A stretch of DNA of 64,000 nucleotides from Branchiostoma floridae (Eukaryota; Chordata; Leptocardii; Amphioxiformes; Branchiostomatidae), in contig NC_049992.1 of NCBI RefSeq assembly GCF_000003815.2, forward strand, positions 19,114,589 through 19,178,588, written 5' to 3'. Position 1 is the stretch's first letter. The number at the start of each line of letters is the position of its first letter. The notes under the pieces were generated by a model, which did no database searches, was not told where the DNA came from, and saw only the letters and a list, made by a program, of their open reading frames with translations. A program made the position numbers and the translations under genes. Positions 1-10,500 of this stretch are shown piece by piece.

Positions 1-1133
1 GTTAGACAGATAGAGATAGAACTGTTATAGATATACAAGCGTACAGTTGAACTTATTTTGAAAGTGGGTGGGTCTGATAGTGGGGGGAAGGCGCTGAAGC
101 TGTAGTGTGTCCAGGAAAGCCATACTTCGGCGGGTTCTACCGGGTAGCGGGAAAATCCGGGCACATGAAGGCCGGCAGCGGTTAGAACATATGGGTTTAC
201 CCCCCGGGATATTAATGTGTAGTTCGTATGATGTTTCCATAGCAGGTCAGGGGTGTCCGGCGTTTCATGTAATTGTCGGAAAGTCTGTATGTTTGTGTTT
301 ATTTGTTGAGGAGATGTTAATGTCGAGAGGTAGAGGCGAGCGAGAGCAGTGGTAGAGAAGAGTTGAGACGTAGGTGAGGTGTCGAGGTTAGGAGACCAGT
401 GTATGTGCGTCAGTGGTTGCTTTGCGTTGTCCTGTCCGACCCCAACCTCTACAGGCGAGACTCCACAGCACGAATCGGCAGACAACGACGCCCCGAGGGC
501 CCGACGTCGTAGAGGAGTCGTCGTCGTGGGAGCATCCAGCCGGGAGGCCTCTGTGGACAAGACAAGCCTCTTCCCGACGGGCAGAGGAGTTCCTGTCGTT
601 TCTCTGTGGTTCCGGGACACACCCGGAAGTGCACAAGCCGGCCGCCGAGGAGGAAGTTGGCGCGGGACACCTGGCAACCATTTGATGAACTTTTGTTGTT
701 GTAAATTGTTATGTTTTTGTTGTTGTTTTGTAAATGTCGGAATGTCGCTGACCTACATTGTAGAAGAATTAGTAGTATTGTATAGAAGTATGTAAAAGAA
801 AAGCGGTGATGATCTTCCTGATAATATGTCCCGGTAATCAATAATTGATAACAGCTGTCAACAATGTGGAAATTGTTTTAAAAAATGTGGGGTGAGGTGT
901 CACGAGGTGACAGCATGACAACACCCGTGGAGTGGGGAGTGTCATCCGGGTAATGGGGAGCAGATGTAGAAGGGTTGGAGAAGTGACACGTATGAGGATA
1001 AGGGATTCGAGCCTGGGACTCCAAGAGAGCAAGGACGTTACATGTTTAGCACAGCTCCGAATAAAGTCTATCTATCCGCAAACATCATGCCTCTGTCCTG
1101 ATTCTACTTGACTCACACCATGCCACCGTGACA
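1..1133 (+). mobile_element. Fossil 3' end of an LTR retrotransposon
   Basis: This stretch has the layout expected at the 3' end of an LTR element: a GC-rich, formerly coding-like stretch (about 100-690), an AT-rich tail, a purine-rich tract just before 898, then a candidate LTR. It runs off the left edge of the window, so only the 3' part is present. It looks like a broken fossil; no intact polyprotein domain could be recognised, so the family is uncertain (Ty3/gypsy-like is a guess). It lies about 440 bp upstream of the PGD start codon. It could instead be an unrelated repeat that happens to contain an AATAAA signal. Confidence 0.4.
898..1133 (+). repeat. Candidate 3' LTR (236 bp)
   Basis: The segment starts TGTCAC and ends GTGACA, the usual TG...CA form with short inverted ends. 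It contains an AATAAA polyadenylation signal near 1061 and is preceded by a polypurine-like stretch (883-897). The 5' partner LTR would lie outside the window, so this rests on structure alone. Confidence 0.42.
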
Positions 1134-1401
1134 TTTTTTACTCTTATTAGAACCAACAGGGTAAAATGTATACATATATCATTATTGGTCCTGAAGAAAG
1201 CAAATTTGATCTGTGTGCACCTTTTAATTACTACCTTTTAATAGTGTCAGAAGAAAGTTTAGAATTGTTCTACATATACATTACCATGTTTAATTTTAAT
1301 TTCTAATATGTAATTTGCTTGATTTAAGAACTGATTTACGCCTGAAATTCAGCAAATGATATTTTACCAAATGTCATTTGGTGTGTCCTTAGAGTACCTG
1401 C

Positions 1402-1411
1402 TATTTATAAG
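1402..1411 (+). promoter_or_regulatory. TATA-like box of the PGD promoter
   Basis: The sequence TATTTATAAG lies about 165 bp upstream of the PGD start codon, in the 440 bp between the fossil LTR and the gene. The rest of that stretch (1134-1576) is AT-rich up to about 1400, then more GC-rich, and shows no ORF. A transcription start near 1430-1440 would give a 5' UTR of about 140 bases. No other core promoter element is clear. Confidence 0.3.
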
Positions 1412-1576
1412 CATCTCGCTAGGTGCGCTGTTGTGCACGTGCGGTGCATGACTTGCAGGCTGCTCAGAACAGCTGCGCACTGGTCACCCTTCAGTCCAGC
1501 TGACACACACAGTGGCACGCACACGCCCCTGTCTTCTTTCTCCGGACTTTCTGGACATTCTAGTCAACGTTTCGCC

Positions 1577-4500
1577 ATGGCACCCGAACCACAGTAAGTA
1601 GACACATTTAGCAAGGGGTCTAGTATCCGGTAAATGTCTGTTTCTTCCGCTGGGGGTGTAGAATTCGGTGAAAAGGAGTTACTTCCGCGTTGGGCCAGGC
1701 CAGGAGACATACCTGTTGTATGCAAATGTGTTACATACAACTATCTAGGTATTAAAACAAGCGTGATCTAACTAGAACAGAAGTGTGTAGGGATTGTGGA
1801 TAAACAGTGTTGATTTTGCTTTTGTATTGGGTCATCTGAAGTCATTTGAGGCTATTTTTCTTCTACAAATTTCATTGTAACGTTACTAATACTAGTAAAC
1901 CGTTAAATCTTTCTTACATGCGATTTGACCTGCTTAATAAATTGTCATTGCAAGGTCCTTGGTCAGACTCCTTGGTCAGACCCATAGGTAAATAGAATTT
2001 AGAGTTATTGCTTAATGTCGTGTCAGCATTTAATTATTCAAGCGCTGTACGTAGAAAAAAAATCCTTCCTTCCCTCTCCGATCTATTCTTACCAACCCAG
2101 TATTTAGCGTTGTCATGGTTTGTAAGTCCTCAGTGTTTAACATTATGGGCGGGACTAGGGTCAACAGGTACACAAAGCTCATTGTAAGCGAACAGTGGCC
2201 CTCTAAGTAAACAGATGAACCTGTCGAACAACTCTAAGGTACTCTGCATTTTCTGTAAGGCCCCGAGGGCTCTCAATGCCAGGGTGAGATTTTAGAGCAG
2301 TCCACATTTCTTGGTAGTGAGGAAGTAAGGTGCAGGAAGTCAGGGTTCCCAGAAACTACTGTATCAGCTTTCAGAATCAGAGGCACAATCACTTAAGTAT
2401 TTGATACATCACTAGTTTACAACAGTCTTATCTTTCACCTGCCTGGCAAAAGTATGTGTGTAGGCAAACTGAAGACACTTGCAAGTTGCCACGGTGACTG
2501 TCTTATTGAGGTCACCTGAGTTGTGCTGAATGACAGCTTGCTCCAGACCCAGGGCTGGCCCTCCTATCATAACATAAGCTCCTCACACTTCAGCCCCTGG
2601 CTGCCAAGAGAGTGTAGTCAGCTCACTGAATACCAATACCAATAGAATAAGGGCAAATCAAAATAGGCTAAAAGCAATGTTCAGAAAGTATGAAGACCCT
2701 TATCGTGATGAGTCAGCAAAATGATCATCCTTTTATTTGTCATTAAAAACAAGGAGGAAATGGAGGTAACATCAATCAACCAATTAACCAATCAGTCAAT
2801 TGATCAACTGATAAAGAATTTTAAATTTTGACTGACAGCAATGTTCAGCAAAAGAAAAATTAATACGCAATGATACTAATATTTAAGAAACTGTCATCCC
2901 AATAGACAACCTTTGTCAGTTCAAGGACGTTATATACTAGTAACTTATATAATGTCCTTGATTAATTATAGGAATGACTGAGCTTGTCATGAACACCCTG
3001 CAGTGCCCATCATAATGTTTCGCCCTGCAAAGTCCCGCTGCGTTTCTTTGTCCGCAACCCGGCATGACTAATATACATGTATAAGTTATAACGTCCTTGA
3101 GCATTCAAAAGTCAAGCTTTCAGCTGAATATAAGCTCTGTCCAAATATCAGCAACCATATGGCTTCTCAAATCTCCTTTTACACCCTGCCCTCCATTTAC
3201 TTAACTTATGTAACTAAGTTTCTATGATTCAGAATGACAAGCACATTTATAGTCAACATTACTATCAGGGCTAAGTACAAAGACAAACACTCAAGTCAAG
3301 TTGAGGGCTCGATGAAGCTATTTCTTTCATTTGCCACTGCTAACAGCATGACTCTTGACAAACAATTTGCTCTCCAATTTTTTTAGTATTAGAATAGTAG
3401 AGTTTTCTTTTACCCAACCAGTTACAGTGTTAGTATTACCTCCTAACATTTTGATGCCTATCAGACATCTGCTAACCAGCTGCTGCCGCGCCGCGTGCCT
3501 GCAAAGCTGGTGTGTTACGCCGAACGGCGGTTATACCGGCTATATACAGACATCTTGCTCAGAGCTTCTAACTGGAGTTCTGTTTCTCGCCACTATATCA
3601 GTATATGTTGCTGATGTATGTAGTGCTTTTGTGGTGAGAACACAATCCCAAACGTGGCTAAGTTTACCACCGACCCCCCATCACGGTTCATGACTTTTTA
3701 GCATTAAATTTTTAACTGAACATATTAAGTTGTTGTTTTACCTTGCCTGGTTTATTGAATATTTCTCTATTGTTATTTCAGAGCTGACATTGCCCTGATT
3801 GGTCTGGCTGTGATGGTAAGTAACCTCAACAACAGGTCATAAATTAATTCATATTTAAAAATTTACAGTTATGAAGAATTTGAGTGAGACTTTGCAGAGT
3901 TTGGTAGATTATGAAATGGCTTCACAAGCAGAGGCAAGTAGTACCTCAAAGACATGATTATGTCAAGGAAGTATATTTTTAGTACAAACAAATGAACTTC
4001 ATTCATCTTATTATTTGTAATGAGTTTTGCTGTTCAAGCAACACTTTTTAAATAATTGCAGTTCTTTTTAATCTACTGTTAAATTTTCTTCTCTTTACGT
4101 TTTTTTCCAGGGCCAGAACCTGATCTTGAACATGAATGACCATGGCTTTGTGGTGAGTCCTGACTTTCAGATGGCTTCACCTTTGTCTTGATTTACGAAT
4201 GAATGTTTCATTTGATAAATTCACAACCAAATCATATCCAATACTATACTATGATATTGATAGCCATGCCTGAATTCTGGACCTGGACATTCTAATACTA
4301 GGCAATGTCCCTTTGTTGGTTTCAGGCACTGAAGGAATCAAGTCATGACTATAATGGTATTAAGTACTTTTTGAAATGAAAATTGGTATTCAAACCATAT
4401 ATTTGTACTTCATTGCACCAAAGGAGCAAAGATTAGAACTACAGGCATGTTGAACTCTTTTAAGAAATCTCAAGTGAACAACACCAGCCGAAAAAATAGA

Positions 4501-7500
4501 TAGTGAGTGAGTTTTTTTTGTTCAAAATAGTAGCTTCAATATCTTTTACAAACGTTCTTTACCAGGTCTGCGCCTTCAACCGTACTGTCTCCAAAGTGGA
4601 CGACTTCCTGGCAAAGGAGGCAAAGGGTACGAAGGTCGTCGGAGCCCGCTCCATGGAGGAGATGGTTGGGATGCTGAAGAAGCCGAGGCGAGTCATGATG
4701 CTGGTCAAGGCTGGCTCAGCTGTGGACGCCTTCATCGACAAACTGGTGGGGAATGTTTCTCAGATGTAGTTGTCAACAGAAAGTTAACTTAAAGTGAACG
4801 TCCATGCTGCAGTGAGATATTTAGGTGAATCTATCACTACCAATTTAGTCTAATTTCTAGTACAGTACAAGCCTTATAGTTATACTTATGACCCCCTCCT
4901 GCAAAAGTGGTGTGTATCTGATCACATAACTGCAGGAGATACTAGCTAGTAGATTAGGGTCATTCATTCTGTGAACAAGGTCAACGAAGTTCGTTCGAAA
5001 ATTCAGAGGGGTCCCTATAGTGTTAATTCTAGTATTGGATGTCAAGTGTTCGCATTTTCTGTACAGTCAAAGCCATTTAATTGCACACCCTGTTTGACAA
5101 TGTATTTTGTGCAATTATTCACCTCACCTCATTCAGGTGGTGCAATAATGCAAAGTTATCTAGCTGCACCGCACAACTACAGCGTTTGGGAATTCATTGC
5201 AATTAACTGGCTTCTACTGTACTATGCAGAGACCTTGCCCTGTTGAACACAGGGTTTGGGCATTTTATATAATTTACTATCTTCTACTATACTATACAGA
5301 CACCCTGCCTATAATAATGCCAAGGACATTATCAACAAACAAACTCACCTAACACAAAGGGCTTTAGGTACATCACTGGTTTTCTGTTTAGTTAAAAATT
5401 TGATCACGACTTTCTAATTCATTATTGATGGTTGTCCTCAGGTGCCCCTGCTGGAGAAGGGTGACATCATCATCGATGGTGGAAACTCAGAGTACACAGA
5501 CTCAAGGGTATGTCTGGAGTTTTATAAGGATTAAAACCTCATTATGAAAAATCAAAGTCAACGGTCCTCTATTGCAAACCTTGGACTTATGAACAACTTG
5601 CGTTGGTAGTCCTCTTTTCACCCACAGTAAGTCCAATGGTCTGAAAATGGGCTTACTCAGGGAGGACTGAAGATGGACTTACTGCCATAATTGGTGTGAA
5701 GGACTTACTCTGGATAATAGTCCACCAAAACTAAAACAAACAGTCTTCAGACGTAGCAAAATGGGGTGGACTTACTCTCCCTCTGGCTCAAGTAAGTCCA
5801 TGTTCAGTCTACAAAATGTACATTCATCCTCTTTTAGGTCCCAGGTTTGAAGTAATACTAAGGTAGCTGTATAGCGCCACTATTGTTTCAAGGATTCTGA
5901 GGATAGCTTTCATTCACCCTACTTTTTGTAGTATAAGACTAGAAACCCTTTATTTAACTCTAACTCCTTGAGAATATAACCATTTCCTCCACGCCTACAG
6001 AGAAGGTGTGCAGCTCTGAAGGAGAAGGGTCTTCACTTTGTGGGCAGTGGTGTGAGCGGGGGTGAGGAGGGGGCGAGGTATGGCCCGTCCCTCATGCCGG
6101 GGGGATCTCCTGAAGCCTGGTGAGTAGGAGAGGGGGATGAGTATAGGTNNNNNNNNNNNNNNNNNNNNNNNNNNNNNNNNNNNNNNNNNNNNNNNNNNNN
6201 NNNNNNNNNNNNNNNNNNNNNNNNNNNNNNNNNNNNNNNNNNNNNNNNNNNNNNNNNNNNNNNNNNNNNNNNNNNNNNNNNNNNNNNNNNNNNNNNNNNN
6301 NNNNNNNNNNNNNNNNNNNNNNNNNNNNNNNNNNNNNNNNNNNNNNNNNNNNNNNNNNNNNNNNNNNNNNNNNNNNNNNNNNNNNNNNNNNNNNNNNNNN
6401 NNNNNNNNNNNNNNNNNNNNNNNNNNNNNNNNNNNNNNNNNNNNNNNNNNNNNNNNNNNNNNNNNNNNNNNNNNNNNNNNNNNNNNNNNNNNNNNNNNNN
6501 NNNNNNNNNNNNGCCCTTCCCTCATGCCGGGAGGATCTCCTGAAGCCTGGTGAGTAGGGGAGGGGGATGAGGAGAGGTGTGAGTAGCTGTGTGACCGGGG
6601 GTGAGGAGGGGGTGAGGCAAGGCCCTTCCCTCGTGCCGGGAGGATCTCCTGAAGCCTGGTGAGTAGGGGAGGGGGATGGTATTGGTAAGGTGTTGGGGGA
6701 AGAACAACAGAGATTGTAAATGATTAAGAAAAGAGTTTTTGTAGCTATTGATTACTTTTGTTTGATTGGTTTGATTTTACTTATTAAGATTGCAAACAGT
6801 ACAATTGTGGGTCACAGACAGATACATGTATATTGCTAGTGTTGTGACCCACACATAACATAATTGTACACTGACATACAAACTGTCCATTCTCTTATTC
6901 CTCATGTAGGCCACACATCAAACCAATCTTCCAGAGTGTTGCAGCCAAGGTTGGCGACGAGCCTTGCTGTGATTGGGTAGGTATCCACGTCAATCTTAGA
7001 AATATTAGTATTTGACACAAGAATCATTCTTCCATGTCTAAACTGTTATATATGTATATATATAGATAAAATAGTACCATTTTGGCCTAAAATCAAGATC
7101 ATGGTTGATATTGTTTCCTCCATTTTCTTGATGCACTATTGAATATGGTGCTTATAGTGATAGATGTTTGATATTGATAGTGAGGTCATGTGGCATAATC
7201 AGCAGCACTTTGGGCTCAGGCCCAAGAGGTCTTGAGATCAAAACCTGCCCTGTCACCAATCTTGTGCTCTTGGGAAAGGCACTTCACACGACTTCCCTCA
7301 CCTCATTTCACATGCCTGTAGCCAGGGGGGGGGTTCGGAAGAAGGGCCTACATGCTCAAAAGGTCCGCTTTTTCAGACTCGAAGGTCTACTTTTTTATGT
7401 TCAAGATTTTTTTTTCAAAGGCATGACTGATTTGCATTTTTCCCTGATAGACATTTCAGCCAATCGTAGTGAGTCTATCAGCAAAATTTGCCCCAGAAAG

Positions 7501-10500
7501 TGCAGGAAATGGCTTTTCAGAGGGTCCAGATTTCAAAATTTCCCCGGACCTCCATTGCGACGCCTCGCGCCTTTGGTGTCGGACATGGAAAAAAATATGT
7601 CGAGGGAGTTGGCCTCAAAGACTTACGCAAAAGCCTTGTCTTTTAATAGGAATTCCATTAGACTTCGCAAGCGATTTTCACCCGTCAAAATGCAGGAAAT
7701 GGCGTTTCAGAGGGTGAAAATTTCAATTTTTCCGGGGGAGCATGCCCCCAGACCCCCCCAGGTAGACTGTGGCGCTCGATGGTCCTACAATTACTAAAAA
7801 GAACCCCCCCCCAACCAAAATCCTGGCTACGGGAATGTTTCACTCAGGTGAAAAATGAATATCTGCATTATTTTGTATAGCTTTGGCTAGATGGTGATTG
7901 TGGGCACTGACAGAAGAAAGAAAAAAAAGAAAATATTGCTCTTTCTGCCTTACTTGAAACCCCTTAAGAATACAAGGCAGTCACGGCAGGGGTAAGATAA
8001 AGAAGTTGAGATTGAGAATGTTTCACTCCCCCAGGTAGGAGAAGACGGTGCGGGCCACTTTGTTAAGATGGTTCACAACGGGATTGAGTACGGAGATATG
8101 CAGCTGATCTGTGAGGCGTATCATCTCATGAAGGATGTGCTGAAGATGGACAACGATGAGATGAGCGCGGTTTGTTTATTTGTTTGTTTATTTGTATAGG
8201 ATATCCATTAGAAACATGTTACATAGTAGTTACTATTCTTTCTGGAGTCATATACTCTAAAAACATCCTGATTGAATAATTCATGTAGGTTAAGGTTGAC
8301 ATTTATCTAACTTTGAAATGTTGCAATATAGACTTTTTGATATTTATCATCTATGTTACAATACAGACTATGAAAATAAGATCACATTTTGCATCTGATG
8401 GTGTGTCTTTCAATAATATTTGTCAATGTTCCTCCTTTTTCATTTGCATATATCACATGTTTGAAAAGTCCTTTTATGGTACAAATTGGATTTATGAGTT
8501 GTCTTCATTGATTAGTCATGTGACTCCATTTGACCAATCAGGTTTATGAACACATGATCACCTGACTCCATCTGACCAATCAGGTTTGAATTCATCATCA
8601 CATGACTCCATTTGACCAATCAGTCTTCCTGTTTTGCAGGTGTTCACTGAATGGAATAAGAGTGAGTTGGACTCCTTCCTGATTGAGATCTCAGCCAACA
8701 TCCTGAAGTTCCGTGATGATGATGGGAAACACCTGCTGGACAAGATCAGGGATGCCGCTGGACAGGTCAGGGGTCACATTGTCTTGTCTCTCTTATCTCT
8801 TTCTTGTAGTATATGACATGTAATTATTTCTTAATCCTATTTCTTTTTTGCTACAGATAACATGGCATGCATATCTATTTTCTTTTATTATCCTCATGAA
8901 TTTTGTTTCTTTGATGTTTTTTTTCAAGCATACGTTTTGATGACCTGTCAATTTGTATATAGTTTGTAGTTTCAATATTTGCGGTTGCTTATCACGATCC
9001 ATCACTGATAATCATGATGTTTGCTTTCCATATTTTGATGCTTTAAATTCTTGCTAGTAGTCTGATGCTGTTAGATTTATAAGGCTTCTTGAATACTGTT
9101 TTCTAATGAATCAGATATATAGATTAGGTACAAGATAACATTTTTCATTGTGTACAAGATTTATTACTAGCTCTCAAAAACAGTTACTTATTACAAGCAA
9201 TTGAATATGATTTTCTATCTTTGTCAGTGACACCGACGAAGGGTACCAAATGGTTGTCTAAAACGTCTGACCGTTCCCAATATCATATCCAGTTGTTTGA
9301 GTAACAACTGCCTTTTGGCGTATCTTATTACCTGGATGTCTAACCTTCATTGATGTATTCCTCAACTCTGATATTTCATCACAGAAAGGAACAGGGAAAT
9401 GGACGGCTATCTCTGCACTGGACTATGGCATGCCGGTCACTCTGATTGGTCAGTTACCCGTGTTGTCATCATAGCCACCCAATCTATGCACTTAGCTAAA
9501 ATACTCAACGAAGAACATCATGTTGAGGGTTATGCCAGTTGCTGTAAAATGTTCAACCTGTTTTGCTCAGTTCCTGCCAGTCACCATGCTTCCAGTTATG
9601 TTGTCATCATATTAAGCAGCTCCATTCCCTTTATTTAAAGATAAAGTTTGATCTATTTTGGAATGAAAGGTCATCTGTGTACAAGGAACACAAGGACCTG
9701 CCAGCCTGCTGTCTGCTAAATACAATATTCTCCCCTCCTAGCAGTAGAGTGATTACCATCAAACTCATGAGAAACACATAAGAATCACAGTCTGTAGTTT
9801 GGGGTAAGGACATCTGCCAGATATATCCTCTAAAGCAAACATTAGGAACCCTCTGGGTAGGGAAAAGGGGGAAGATACACCCAGGAGATATCTCCTCTTG
9901 TGCTGGGTGTGTTTCCCCTGAGTTTTGACTATTGAACTGAGTTTTGAATGGTTAATCTAATTGTACATGTCTCCCCAGGTGAGGCTGTGTTTGCCCGTTG
10001 CCTGTCCTCCCTACAACAGGAGCGTGTGGACGCCAGCAAACAGCTACCAGCACCTGAGGGGCCCAAGTTCAAAATAGACAAGCCTGCCTTTGTGGAACAG
10101 ATCAGAAAGGTACGGAGACCTAGTCTTGGCTTTTGAAACAATCTATTTCTGAACTGTACATAGATAGATCAGTTGATATGTAAAGGCAATAAGATAAATG
10201 TTGTTTAGTCAAACCTGTCTAAGAAGACCACCCAAGGGACCTATAGAATGATTCCCCGCCTGTTATCATGAAAATTGATGTCACCTCACCCTTGAAAATG
10301 ACTCATAATTTTGGTTGAAAATGATAAAACATTTTGGTCACATACGGACCTGACTTGGGGTGGTCTTAGCACATAAGCATATGATAAGGCAAGCAGTTGG
10401 CTTCAACGAAAATGCTTAATGCTTGTGAATGTGGGAAAAAAAGGTGGGACATAGTATTCATCTTGGAGTAATTGTCATCTTCTGGGTGTGGTCATTAGGC

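Noticed and set aside
379-795. 138-codon open frame near the left edge
   Set aside because: GC-rich sequence with overlapping frames on both strands inside the fossil LTR-element region; no recognisable domain, so not called as a gene.
7168-7797. 209-codon plus-strand open frame in PGD intron 7
   Set aside because: It spans a SINE fragment and a non-autonomous DNA transposon; the reading frame follows repeat sequence and shows no domain.
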